A program made the position numbers and the translations under genes. Of a stretch of 13,512 nucleotides of DNA, positions 1 to 6,923 are shown in pieces (positions within the stretch are counted from its first letter, which is position 1; each line of letters starts with the position of its first letter). The stretch comes from Candidatus Omnitrophota bacterium (GTDB lineage: Bacteria; Omnitrophota; Gorgyraeia; 2-01-FULL-45-10). Under the pieces are notes generated by a model. That model did no database searches, was not told where the DNA came from, and worked only from the letters and a program-made list of their open reading frames with translations. The stretch covers positions 1-13,512 of the forward strand of contig JAPLMH010000096.1 in assembly GCA_026387135.1 (NCBI GenBank), in the 5' to 3' direction.

Positions 1-298
1 CGAATTTGAGAGGTACATATTCTGCGGATACTATAAGGATCTCTCCGGAAAGATGGCTGTTAAGGGCGTCTTTTAGCTTATTGAGGTCAAGCTTCGAATG
101 GGTCTTAAAGTTGGCTACCTGGCCAATGGCATGCACGCCCGAATCGGTCCGGCCGGCACCCGTCAATTTTACTTTGCGGCCTGTTATTTTTCTGAGCGCC
201 GACTCGATACACATTTGGACGGTACCGGCATTCTTCTGGGACTGCCAACCCGAATAATGCGTCCCGTCATACATTATGACAAGTTTTATGTTACGCGT
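1..298 (-). CDS. truA: tRNA pseudouridine synthase A, N-terminal part (runs off left edge)
   Basis: TruA isomerises uridines 38-40 of the tRNA anticodon arm to pseudouridine in the cytoplasm. About 99 N-terminal residues are visible of a protein usually near 250. The first strand reads RNIKLVI followed by YDGTHYSGWQ, the classic TruA opening. The catalytic-aspartate motif GAGRTDSGVHA is intact, with the catalytic Asp at residue 52, and is followed by the QVANF strand. The start is unusual: the only ATG in the region (274-272) would delete the first beta strand. The codon giving the normal family N-terminus (M-R-N-I-K-L) is ACG at 298-296, which sits 7 nt after an AGGAG (310-306). A TTG at 316-314 is an alternative with a poorer Shine-Dalgarno. 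The gene overlaps the stop of the upstream GGDEF gene by 8 nt, so it is probably co-transcribed and translationally coupled. The family call is firm; the start is inferred. Confidence 0.93.
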
Positions 299-1136
299 CG
301 ACGATCTCCTGCTCAATCGTATTCATTCCGCTATCTTTGCCGGAGTACATCAGGCTGCCGACCTTCTTCACCATCTCCTCCACCGACGCCGGAGGTTTAA
401 TAAAAGTCACTGTGCCGAAGGTAAAGGTCACGGGCCACTTGTTCGTCTCCATGCTGTTCAGGAGGACATTGCGCATCCTGCTCAAGACGGCCTGGGCGGC
501 CTCAGCCCCTGTCTCCGGGAGAAGTATCGTGAATTCATCTCCTCCGAAACGCGAAATGATATCCAGTTTGCGCAAATTTTTTCTTACCGTATCCGCGACC
601 GAGCGCAGAAGCTGATCTCCGGCCCTGTGTCCAAACTTATAGTTGACGACCTTAAAATTATCTATATCCATGTAGGCCACGGTGAAAGGATGCTTGTATC
701 GCTCAAGCCTGGCTATCTCTCTTCCAGCCAGATCATAGAAAGCGCGCCTATTCACGGCTCCGGTCAGGGCATCTACTCTGGACAAAGCTTCGTTGATCCC
801 AAGCGCCTCCTTAAGAGAAGATAAAAGGAGAGTGACTAGAAAGAAGAATACCAGCTCTATCGACATATTAAGGTATGATATTTCGGAGTGGAATATGTGC
901 GTCTTATCGCCCGTATTCTCCAAGAACCATATCGTTGCGCATAGTATAGAGACCAATGTTCCGATTCGCCTGGTGGTAAACCATATGAAGAAGAATACCG
1001 GCACCAGATAAAAGCATAGTGATGAAAGATTCTGGCCTGTTGCGTGATCGATATATGCGGTTCCACCGATGATCAGGGACCCCAGGGCTATCAGGATCAT
1101 CATGGGCAGACTACGGATCTTATGCGCTGCGGACAT
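291..1136 (-). CDS. Membrane-bound diguanylate cyclase (4 TM + GGDEF)
   Basis: This protein probably makes cyclic di-GMP from two GTP at the inner membrane. Numbering is from the ATG at 1136 (281 aa). Four hydrophobic segments lie at about 11-28, 39-55, 58-73 and 91-108, leaving a short, mostly buried N-terminal sensor region with no large extracytoplasmic domain. The GGDEF domain starts at DALTGAVNRR (about 122). The active-site loop RFGGDEF is intact (GGDEF 198-202), and an RxxD product-inhibition site (RKLD, 189-192) lies exactly five residues upstream of it. The C-terminal end (MYSGKDSGMNT) departs from the usual YxAKxxGRN. A GTG at 1142 would extend the frame by two residues but overlaps the Shine-Dalgarno AAAGGAGGG (1150-1142), so the ATG at 1136 is preferred. 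The gene has its own promoter and overlaps truA downstream. The signal it senses is unknown. Confidence 0.9.
   Translation of the reverse strand: MSAAHKIRSLPMMILIALGSLIIGGTAYIDHATGQNLSSLCFYLVPVFFFIWFTTRRIGTLVSILCATIWFLENTGDKTHIFHSEISYLNMSIELVFFFLVTLLLSSLKEALGINEALSRVDALTGAVNRRAFYDLAGREIARLERYKHPFTVAYMDIDNFKVVNYKFGHRAGDQLLRSVADTVRKNLRKLDIISRFGGDEFTILLPETGAEAAQAVLSRMRNVLLNSMETNKWPVTFTFGTVTFIKPPASVEEMVKKVGSLMYSGKDSGMNTIEQEIVDA
296..310 (-). promoter_or_regulatory. Ribosome binding site and ACG start of truA
   Basis: On the minus strand AGGAG (310-306) is followed by a 7-nt spacer and then ACG (298-296), in frame with truA. No ATG, GTG or TTG lies at a normal distance from this Shine-Dalgarno in the truA frame. 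The downstream ATG at 274-272 is 31 nt away. This supports ACG initiation, but a sequencing or assembly change of ATG to ACG would look the same. Confidence 0.55.
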
Positions 1137-1163
1137 AAACACCCTCCTTTGAAAGGTATAGTA

Positions 1164-1192
1164 ATTTTATCCGACTTTGACGCTAATTGCAA
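1164..1192 (-). promoter_or_regulatory. Sigma70-type promoter for the GGDEF gene (and truA)
   Basis: On the minus strand TTGCAA (1192-1187) and TAAAAT (1169-1164) are separated by exactly 17 bp. Transcription would begin near 1157, giving a leader of about 20 nt that contains the strong Shine-Dalgarno at 1150-1142. Its -35 box lies only 8 bp from the -35 box of the divergent plus-strand promoter. Confidence 0.7.
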
Positions 1193-1200
1193 GGGTGAAT

Positions 1201-1229
1201 TTGAAATATCGCCGGATTTAGTGTATAAT
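1201..1229 (+). promoter_or_regulatory. Sigma70-type promoter giving a leaderless transcript
   Basis: TTGAAA (1201-1206) and TATAAT (1224-1229) have the ideal 17-bp spacing. The ATG of the downstream gene begins at 1237, so transcription is expected to start on, or within one or two bases of, the start codon. No Shine-Dalgarno could be present in such an mRNA, and none is visible before the ATG. Confidence 0.75.
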
Positions 1230-1236
1230 TAAGACT

Positions 1237-1578
1237 ATGAAAAAGACCGCCCTCTTCATGCTTCTATTAATTTTCGCCGCAACCCTCCTCTATGCGCAAA
1301 GCGAGGAGCAGGTCAAAAGCGGAGTCGGCCTGAACGCCGGCCTGACAAAAAAACCTATAGCCGGATTTACAGTAGTCACGGCCGAGGACGCTCAAGTTAC
1401 AACCGACGGGAAAACAACTTATGTCGAGGATCTTTATACGTATACCGGCAGAAAGTTCAAAGCGGTTGAAGACAGATTAAAAAAGATAGAGGCCGCCGCG
1501 GAGGAGCTTAAAAACAGAGTGACTTCGATAGAGAAGCACATGGCCGATGCGGAGAAAGCGGTAAAGACTTCCCCTTAA
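1237..1578 (+). CDS. Small secreted protein with C-terminal coiled coil, unknown function
   Basis: I do not recognise this 113-aa protein. It has a textbook Sec signal peptide: MKK, a hydrophobic core LFMLLLIFAATLL, and a likely signal peptidase I site after LYA (residue 20). There is no lipobox cysteine. The mature protein of about 93 residues has a short N-terminal region of mixed composition (about 21-70). A perfect heptad register follows, with hydrophobic a/d positions F74, V77, L81, I84, A88, L91, V95, I98, M102, A105 and V109, which predicts a soluble oligomeric coiled coil. The mature protein has no cysteine. It is the only plus-strand gene, is transcribed divergently from the GGDEF gene, and ends 2 nt from the convergent stop of the operon. 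Periplasmic or envelope location is inferred from the signal peptide. Role and partners are unknown. Confidence 0.8.
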   Translation: MKKTALFMLLLIFAATLLYAQSEEQVKSGVGLNAGLTKKPIAGFTVVTAEDAQVTTDGKTTYVEDLYTYTGRKFKAVEDRLKKIEAAAEELKNRVTSIEKHMADAEKAVKTSP

Positions 1579-1580
1579 GA

Positions 1581-1817
1581 TCATTTGGACAACTGAAGCA
1601 TCTGATCGTAATATTTATATATCGATTCGGTGGATTTTGCCATCAGGGCGAAGACGACATAGCAGATAAATAGAGTGATGATAGTGATAACTATCTTCTT
1701 CGGCCTCTTGTAATGGGGATTCATCCAGACGAGCGGCAGCGCAAGCGGCCCTATGCATAGGAACGCTATAACAAAACCGTAAGTCTTGAAGTACCATTTT
1801 GAAGGATCGATCTTCAT
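1581..1817 (-). CDS. Small two-TM membrane protein, uncharacterised
   Basis: This 78-residue protein has two hydrophobic segments, about 13-32 and 41-60, joined by a short loop (WMNPHYKRPKK). The basic loop suggests a hairpin with the loop in the cytoplasm and both ends outside, although the lysine near the N-terminus makes this uncertain. The first segment (AFLCIGPLALPLVWMNP) resembles small uncharacterised membrane proteins, sometimes fused to zinc ribbons, that I recall from deep-branching Gram-negative genomes. That is recollection, not a search. Start: ATG at 1817 with AGGAG inside the end of the preceding gene, which it overlaps by 4 nt (ATGA), so translation is coupled. It is the last gene of the operon. 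No clear terminator follows its stop, because the convergent gene begins 2 nt away. Function unknown. Confidence 0.75.
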   Translation of the reverse strand: MKIDPSKWYFKTYGFVIAFLCIGPLALPLVWMNPHYKRPKKIVITIITLFICYVVFALMAKSTESIYKYYDQMLQLSK

Positions 1818-2110
1818 AATTTTCTCCTGTCCGGCCTGTTGACTACCAGCCCGAATATCATCCAGCTCAATATTATGATGGCTAAGCTTACAGCCACGCA
1901 GTTCAGTATAACTATCTTCTTGTCTATAGTGATCATCTCTCGCTTCAATACGTCTATCACGTATGTGTCTTCGGAATGTTTTGTAAAGACCTTGACCTTA
2001 TTATCCAGAGAGTGCATCCTTTTATATAGCGGTATGCCTATGGAGAGATAATTAAAGAGTATGACTGCCAAAAGAGTTACCCCTACCCAGATCCTTGCCT
2101 TATGGCTCAT
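1814..2110 (-). CDS. Small two-TM membrane protein with extracytoplasmic loop, uncharacterised
   Basis: This 98-residue protein has membrane segments at about 7-26 and 66-90. Basic residues at both ends (MSHKAR; NRPDRRKL) predict N-in/C-in topology, with a loop of about 40 residues (28-65) outside. That loop is charged and could form a short helix (LDNKVKVFTKHSED). No enzymatic motif is visible and I do not recognise the family. It starts 4 nt inside the aroK stop (ATGA overlap) and ends 4 nt inside the next membrane protein, so the last three genes are translationally chained. Despite that linkage nothing in the sequence ties it to shikimate metabolism. A role with the envelope or type IV pilus system, given the prepilin peptidase in the operon, is only a guess. 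Confidence 0.72.
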   Translation of the reverse strand: MSHKARIWVGVTLLAVILFNYLSIGIPLYKRMHSLDNKVKVFTKHSEDTYVIDVLKREMITIDKKIVILNCVAVSLAIIILSWMIFGLVVNRPDRRKL

Positions 2111-2634
2111 TTGGTCCCCGCTTTTTTAGTGATATTTTCAAATATCCCGACTATCTTTTCTACAGCCTGCTTTACGGTAAGCTTTCCTGTGTCAACGCAA
2201 TGGTCGGCCTTTGCATAAAATGGGGCCCGTTTTGCTATAAGATTCCTTATCTTCTGTTTCGGGTCCTCCACATTCAAAAGCGGCCTGTGCTTGTATTTTT
2301 TCGTCCGCTCCATTATCGTATTCTCGTCCGCGGTAAGGCATATGGAAAGGCCCGAAGACTTTATCATCTCCCAGTTTTCATCGCGTATCACGGCGCCGCC
2401 GCCCAAATCTATTATGACGCCTTCCATGGAGCAGGCATCGCGCACCACCATGGCCTCTACGGACCTAAAGTAGTCTTCGCCCTTCTTTGTGAATATCTCG
2501 TTGATGGTGCACTTCTCTCTCTTCTCTATGAGATCGTCCGTGGAAATATAACGCATATTAAGACGGTGCGACAGCTCAAAAGCTATCGTCGTCTTGCCTG
2601 TGCCCATGAACCCTACAAGGATTATATTCTTCAT
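2107..2634 (-). CDS. aroK: Shikimate kinase
   Basis: This cytoplasmic enzyme phosphorylates shikimate at the 3-hydroxyl using ATP, the fifth step to chorismate. At 175 aa it is normal length. Walker A is GFMGTGKTT (8-16). The shikimate-binding Asp is D34 in STDD, R57 is in YFRSVE, and the glycine triplet GGG (78-80) follows the Walker B-like strand VIIDL. The lid arginine is R117 in HRPLL, and R136 in KRAPFY completes the active site. AroK and AroL cannot be told apart from sequence alone; aroK is used as the default name. It lies 17 nt after aroC with only a weak Shine-Dalgarno, and its stop overlaps the start of the 98-aa membrane protein by 4 nt. EPSP synthase (aroA), which acts between this enzyme and AroC, is not in the window. 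Confidence 0.96.
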   Translation of the reverse strand: MKNIILVGFMGTGKTTIAFELSHRLNMRYISTDDLIEKREKCTINEIFTKKGEDYFRSVEAMVVRDACSMEGVIIDLGGGAVIRDENWEMIKSSGLSICLTADENTIMERTKKYKHRPLLNVEDPKQKIRNLIAKRAPFYAKADHCVDTGKLTVKQAVEKIVGIFENITKKAGTK

Positions 2635-2651
2635 TGTGATCTTTAAGCTTC

Positions 2652-3776
2652 TTAGAACCTTTTGACCTGCGCAAGATACCCGTCGTAGTTACGCCTCATC
2701 TCGGAGATGGAATCTCCCCCGAACTTTTCAATAAGCGAGTTTGCTATCTCTATCGAAGATACGGCCTCGCCTATGACCGCCGCCGCGGGGACGGCGCATA
2801 CGTCGGACCTCTCCACAGTAGCCTTCACAGGCTTCTTGGTCCTTATGTCGACGCTCGAAAGCGGCTTCTTTAATGTCGCTATGGGTTTCATAGCGGCCTT
2901 TATGACTATATCCTCACCGGTAGTCATGCCGCCCTCTATGCCGCCCGAGTTATTGCTCTTCCTGTAGAAACCTCTTTTCTTATCGTAAAATATCTCATCA
3001 TGCACCAGTGAGCCTTTAAGCAAGGCCGACTCGAACCCGGAGCCAAACTCTACCCCTTTGATCGCCTGTATCGACATGACCGCCCTGGATAGATTCGCGT
3101 CTATTCGCCTATCCCACTGCGCATAGCTGCCCAGGCCCGGAGGTGCACCGTGTATCAGGACCTCAAACACACCGCCCAGAGTATCACCTGTTTTGATCGC
3201 CTTATCTATCTCTTTACACATAAGGCCTGAGGCCTTCGCATCGGCGCACATCACTGGCGACTTTATGGAAGAAGATAATATCTTCTCGAAGGTCAAGTTC
3301 TTGGATTTCGAGATCACAGAACCTATCGCCACGACGTGGCTTACCACAGTGATGCCGAATTCAGCGAGCAGCATCTTACAGACAGCTCCCACCGCTACTC
3401 TGGAAACGGTCTCACGGGCGCTTGCTCTCTCAAGAACATCGCGAATATCGCTTAAGTTATACTTTAATATACCGCTTAGGTCCGCATGGCCGGGCCTCGG
3501 CTCATAGACCTTCGGCAATTTATCGATAGAATGGTCCACATTCTTGACGAGAAGAGAGACGGGACTGCCTATAGTGCGATCTCTCCTTAGTCCGGATAGC
3601 ACCTCGACCTTGTCCGACTCTATGGCCATGCGCTTGCCCCGGCCATATCCGAGCATACGCCTGGCAAGATCGAGGTCTATTATCGATCTATCGACATATA
3701 ATCCCGCCGGAACTCCATCGACTATGGTGAGCATACACCTTCCATGTGATTCACCGCCTGTTAAATATCGCAGCAT
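2652..3776 (-). CDS. aroC: Chorismate synthase
   Basis: This enzyme converts 5-enolpyruvylshikimate 3-phosphate to chorismate, the last common step of aromatic amino acid synthesis, with reduced FMN as a catalytic cofactor. At 374 aa it is full length. Signatures are GGESHG (7-12, catalytic His11), RRMLGYGRG (39-47) in the N-terminal basic region, RPGHADLSG (second catalytic His97), the internal GGIEGGMTTGEDI loop, and the C-terminal RSDVCAVPAAAVIGEA block. No flavin reductase domain is fused, so it should be the monofunctional bacterial type that takes FMNH2 from elsewhere. Start: ATG at 3776 behind a strong AGGAGG (3787-3782, 5-nt spacer) that lies just past the prepilin peptidase stop. It therefore has its own efficient initiation site, unlike most genes in the operon. 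Confidence 0.97.
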   Translation of the reverse strand: MLRYLTGGESHGRCMLTIVDGVPAGLYVDRSIIDLDLARRMLGYGRGKRMAIESDKVEVLSGLRRDRTIGSPVSLLVKNVDHSIDKLPKVYEPRPGHADLSGILKYNLSDIRDVLERASARETVSRVAVGAVCKMLLAEFGITVVSHVVAIGSVISKSKNLTFEKILSSSIKSPVMCADAKASGLMCKEIDKAIKTGDTLGGVFEVLIHGAPPGLGSYAQWDRRIDANLSRAVMSIQAIKGVEFGSGFESALLKGSLVHDEIFYDKKRGFYRKSNNSGGIEGGMTTGEDIVIKAAMKPIATLKKPLSSVDIRTKKPVKATVERSDVCAVPAAAVIGEAVSSIEIANSLIEKFGGDSISEMRRNYDGYLAQVKRF

Positions 3777-3788
3777 TATGACCTCCTG

Positions 3789-4565
3789 TTAATACATTCC
3801 GTAGAATAAAAGATTTATTATCCTCTCCCCAAAAAATATCGCGCATACTGCCCCAAGCGACAGATACGGCCCATAAGGGATGACATCTTTGCCATGCCTT
3901 ATCTTCAGTATTATACCTACGACGGAACCGAATACCGGCGCCAGAAAGAAAGTCATTATGGTAAGCTTCCAACCTATAAAGGCCCCTATCATCGCCAAAA
4001 GCTTCACGTCTCCCCCGCCCATCGCCTCCTTCTTGAAGGCGAATTCGCCGAGCATTCCCATAGCGTATATCATCCCGCCGCCGACAAATGCCCCCAGGAT
4101 CGAGTTCAGGAAACCATTGAGCCTCGTAGTCTCATTCAATATCGAAGGAAAGGCTATCGATAGTATCAGTCCGACCACAAGCCCGCCTATAGAGACCTCA
4201 TCCGGTATCTCCTGTATCTCGAAATCGACAAATGTGGCTACGATCAAACCCGATACCATCGCAATATAAGCAAAAAATTTCGGCGTCAGTCCGAATGCTG
4301 AAAAGAATATGAGAAATACCAATGCTGTCAGGACCTCGACTATAAAATATCTGAACGATATTTTGGCCTTGCAGCATCTGGCCTTACCGCCAAGAAATAT
4401 GTAGCTAAGTATCGGTATATTGTCGTACCAGTGTATCGGGGCAGTGCAATTAGGGCAATGCGATCCCGGGACGATCACCGACCTGCCCTTCGGAAGTCTG
4501 TATATGCAGACATTGAGGAAACTGCCTACGATCGAACCGAATACGAATGCGGCTATATTATACAT
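3789..4565 (-). CDS. pilD: Type IV prepilin peptidase / N-methyltransferase
   Basis: This polytopic inner-membrane aspartic protease cleaves the leader of type IV pilins and type II secretion pseudopilins. Bifunctional members also N-methylate the new N-terminus. At 258 aa it is full length. The N-terminal block GSFLNVCIYRLP leads to the cytoplasmic loop with CPNC (C37, C40), WYDNIPILSY, and then KARCCKAKIS. Both catalytic aspartates are present: D114 in FVDFEIQEIPD and D186 in the GGGD motif. Several further hydrophobic segments follow. Oddity: the second cysteine pair is normally CRxC, but here it reads ARCC (A62, C64, C65), so one zinc-type cysteine is missing or shifted. The gene starts 8 nt inside aroE and is followed closely by aroC, so it is expressed with amino acid synthesis genes. 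No pilin or secretion gene is in the window. Confidence 0.93.
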   Translation of the reverse strand: MYNIAAFVFGSIVGSFLNVCIYRLPKGRSVIVPGSHCPNCTAPIHWYDNIPILSYIFLGGKARCCKAKISFRYFIVEVLTALVFLIFFSAFGLTPKFFAYIAMVSGLIVATFVDFEIQEIPDEVSIGGLVVGLILSIAFPSILNETTRLNGFLNSILGAFVGGGMIYAMGMLGEFAFKKEAMGGGDVKLLAMIGAFIGWKLTIMTFFLAPVFGSVVGIILKIRHGKDVIPYGPYLSLGAVCAIFFGERIINLLFYGMY

Positions 4566-5412
4566 GTGCTTTCAGCGCTTCCTTTAACGCCTTTCTCATC
4601 ACTTCGATCGGCGCTTTCTTCACGGTCCATATCTCGAATGCTATGGCGCCCTGGTATAAGAGCATCCCCAGTCCCGTCATGGCATGCAGCTTCATCCTGG
4701 ACGCCTCCTCTACAAGCTTTGTGGCGGGCCTGTTATATACCAGATCGTAAATACGCAGCCCCGGATGCAGCAGCCCCGGGTCTATCGGTGAAGGATCGTC
4801 ATCATGCATACCGAGCGGCGTTGCCTGCACTAAAAGATCGGATGCATCCAGCGACTCTTTAAAATTGTCCTTGTATACGGCCTTGAACTTGCGATGGTCG
4901 TAGTGCTTTTCAAAATGCCTTCTCAACTCCTCGACCATGCAGTCGTCTATATCCGTAACGAATATCTCTTTAGGGCCGTTCCCGAGATACATGACTATGG
5001 AGCGCGCCGCTCCGCCGGCGCCGAGCACGAATACATTCTTGCCTTCAGGCTCGAACCTGAGATCCTCTATAAGCGATCTGTAAAAACCCGGCCCGTCGGT
5101 GTTGAAGCCCGTCAATTTACCGCCGACGATCTTGATCGTGTTGACCGCTCCGAGCTTTTGGGCATGCTCGTTCAATACGCCGTTGGCTTCGATGAACTCT
5201 TTGGCTTTGACTTTATGCGGGATCGTGACATTGACCCCGGCTATATTGTTCTTTACCAGGTTTTTGAGGAACTTTTCGAGATCGGCGGGCTCAACGTCGA
5301 ATAATTTGTATTCAGCATCTATCTTCAACGCTTTGAAGGCCGCATTTTGCATGGCGGGAGAAAGCGAATGCCCAACCGGATGCCCGACCAGACCGTATGT
5401 AAGTTTTGCCAT
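4558..5412 (-). CDS. aroE: Shikimate dehydrogenase (possibly NAD-dependent)
   Basis: This enzyme reduces 3-dehydroshikimate to shikimate, the fourth step to chorismate. At 284 aa it is the usual length. The substrate domain has GHPVGHSLSP (with SLS 16-18) and NVTIPHK with the catalytic Lys67. N104-D106 (NTDGPGF) supplies the partner Asp106. The Rossmann motif is GAGGAAR (131-137), and the C-terminal TGLGMLLYQGAIAFE block is intact. Oddity: where NADPH-using AroE proteins carry NRTxxR after the second Rossmann strand, this one reads TDIDDCM (153-159). It has no arginine there and three aspartates, which argues against binding the 2'-phosphate of NADP. Quinate/shikimate dehydrogenase relatives (YdiB-like) are an alternative, but its place with aroC and aroK supports a biosynthetic role. 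The start overlaps the leuA stop by one base (TAATG) with no Shine-Dalgarno, indicating coupled translation. Confidence 0.93.
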   Translation of the reverse strand: MAKLTYGLVGHPVGHSLSPAMQNAAFKALKIDAEYKLFDVEPADLEKFLKNLVKNNIAGVNVTIPHKVKAKEFIEANGVLNEHAQKLGAVNTIKIVGGKLTGFNTDGPGFYRSLIEDLRFEPEGKNVFVLGAGGAARSIVMYLGNGPKEIFVTDIDDCMVEELRRHFEKHYDHRKFKAVYKDNFKESLDASDLLVQATPLGMHDDDPSPIDPGLLHPGLRIYDLVYNRPATKLVEEASRMKLHAMTGLGMLLYQGAIAFEIWTVKKAPIEVMRKALKEALKAHV

Positions 5413-6923
5413 TATTTTTTATGAAGGAGCTTATTTACCGCATTCACATAGGCCTTGATGCTCGCCTCTATGATATCGGTAGACGCGCCTCTGCCGGAGA
5501 CGACAGAACCTTTTGAACCGATCTTTATCGACACCTCGCCAAGAGCGTCCTTGCCGCTCGTGACGCTCTTTATCTGATAATCCAGAAGTTTTCCGCCTAT
5601 CTTTATCACCTTATCGATGGCCTTATAGCAGGCATCGACAGGGCCGTCACCGCTGGATGAGCTTTCAACATGTTTGCCCCCGAATTTGATCTTGATCGTC
5701 GCGGAGGGCTTTATGCTGTCTCCAGAAGTGATATAGAAATGCTCCAGCTTCAGCGCCTCGGGTATCTTCGATATCTCTTCATCGACTATCGTCTCGAGAT
5801 CCTCGTCGAATATCTCCTTCTTCTTATCGGCCAATTCCTTGAAACGGCCGAAGGCCTTTTCGATCTGATCTTCTTTCAGCGTATAGCCAAGATTTGAGAG
5901 CCTCTCCTTAAACGCGTGCCTGCCGGAATGTTTACCCAATACAAGCTTCGTCCCCGTAACGCCCACATCCTCCGGCTTCATTATCTCGTATGTGATCCGC
6001 TCTTTCAAAACTCCGTCCTGATGTATGCCGGATTCGTGAGCGAAGGCATTGGCCCCCACTATAGCCTTGTTGGGCTGAACCGGCATGCCGGTCAGCTTCG
6101 ATACAAGCCGGCTCGTCTTGAATATCTCTTTTGTGTTTATACCCATACTGATATTCCTGAATACGTCGTTACGCGTTCTTATCGTCATAACGATCTCTTC
6201 CAAAGATGCGTTACCTGCGCGCTCGCCCAGCCCGTTCATCGTGCATTCCACCTGCCTTGCGCCATTGAGCACCGCGGCCAAAGAGTTCGCGACGCCAAGG
6301 CCGAGGTCATTATGGCAATGGACGCTTATTATTGCCCTGTCGACGTTAGACACATTCTCTTTTATGCCTCTTATTATATTGGCGAATTCAAAAGGCGTAG
6401 AGTATCCTACCGTGTCAGGTATATTTACGGTCTTGGCGCCGGCGTCTATTACAGCCTCGACCACTTTATACAGGAACTCTCTGTCCGTGCGTGACGCGTC
6501 CTCAGGCGAAAATTCGACATCGCTGCATCTCTTCCCGGCGTACTTCACCGCGGCCACAGCCAACTTCAATATCTCGTCCTCGGCTTTTTTGAGCTTATAC
6601 TTCATGTGGATCTTGGAGGTGGCCAGAAATACATGTACGCGCGGACATTTCGAATACTTCACCGCGTTATAGGCTGCATCGATATCTTTTTTTATCGCCC
6701 TCGCCAGGCCGCATATGGAGGGGCCCTTCACCTCTTTTGCGACGCGCCTGACCGCCTCAAAATCGCCGGGGCTCGATATGGGGAATCCCGCCTCGATAAC
6801 ATCGACGCCGAGTATAGCCAGCTGCTTCGCTATCTCGATCTTCTCGTTGATATTGAGGCTCGCTCCGGGGCACTGCTCCCCGTCCCTGAGTGTCGTATCG
6901 AATATTATTATTTTTTCATCCAT
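5412..6923 (-). CDS. leuA: 2-isopropylmalate synthase
   Basis: This enzyme condenses acetyl-CoA with 2-oxoisovalerate to give 2-isopropylmalate, committing carbon to leucine. At 503 aa it has both the HMGL-like TIM barrel and the C-terminal LeuA regulatory domain. Barrel signatures are DTTLRDGEQCPG (9-20), the metal ligand Asp9, the HCHND motif with metal ligands His202 and His204, and NGLGERAGNA (230-239). The C-terminal domain (about 390-503) carries the GDGPVDACYKAIDK and DALGEVSI blocks, then a TDIIEAS segment. This is the domain through which leucine inhibits the enzyme in characterised members. Citramalate synthase is the main alternative, but the ilv context and overall pattern favour LeuA. 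The start overlaps the ilvC end by 16 nt and lacks a good Shine-Dalgarno. leuB, leuC and leuD do not follow; the operon turns to aroE instead. Confidence 0.94.
   Translation of the reverse strand: MDEKIIIFDTTLRDGEQCPGASLNINEKIEIAKQLAILGVDVIEAGFPISSPGDFEAVRRVAKEVKGPSICGLARAIKKDIDAAYNAVKYSKCPRVHVFLATSKIHMKYKLKKAEDEILKLAVAAVKYAGKRCSDVEFSPEDASRTDREFLYKVVEAVIDAGAKTVNIPDTVGYSTPFEFANIIRGIKENVSNVDRAIISVHCHNDLGLGVANSLAAVLNGARQVECTMNGLGERAGNASLEEIVMTIRTRNDVFRNISMGINTKEIFKTSRLVSKLTGMPVQPNKAIVGANAFAHESGIHQDGVLKERITYEIMKPEDVGVTGTKLVLGKHSGRHAFKERLSNLGYTLKEDQIEKAFGRFKELADKKKEIFDEDLETIVDEEISKIPEALKLEHFYITSGDSIKPSATIKIKFGGKHVESSSSGDGPVDACYKAIDKVIKIGGKLLDYQIKSVTSGKDALGEVSIKIGSKGSVVSGRGASTDIIEASIKAYVNAVNKLLHKK

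Noticed and set aside
276..824. Plus-strand open frame of 182 codons opposite the first GGDEF gene
   Set aside because: It is antisense to an intact GGDEF domain, has no recognisable domain or Shine-Dalgarno, and overlaps truA and other shadow frames.
1137..1142. GTG start for the first GGDEF gene
   Set aside because: The GTG at 1142-1140 overlaps the Shine-Dalgarno itself; the ATG at 1136 is at the correct 5-6 nt spacing.
6085..6672. Plus-strand open frame of 195 codons opposite leuA
   Set aside because: It is antisense to the conserved LeuA barrel; its apparent hydrophobicity and Ser richness are explained by the complement of leuA codons.
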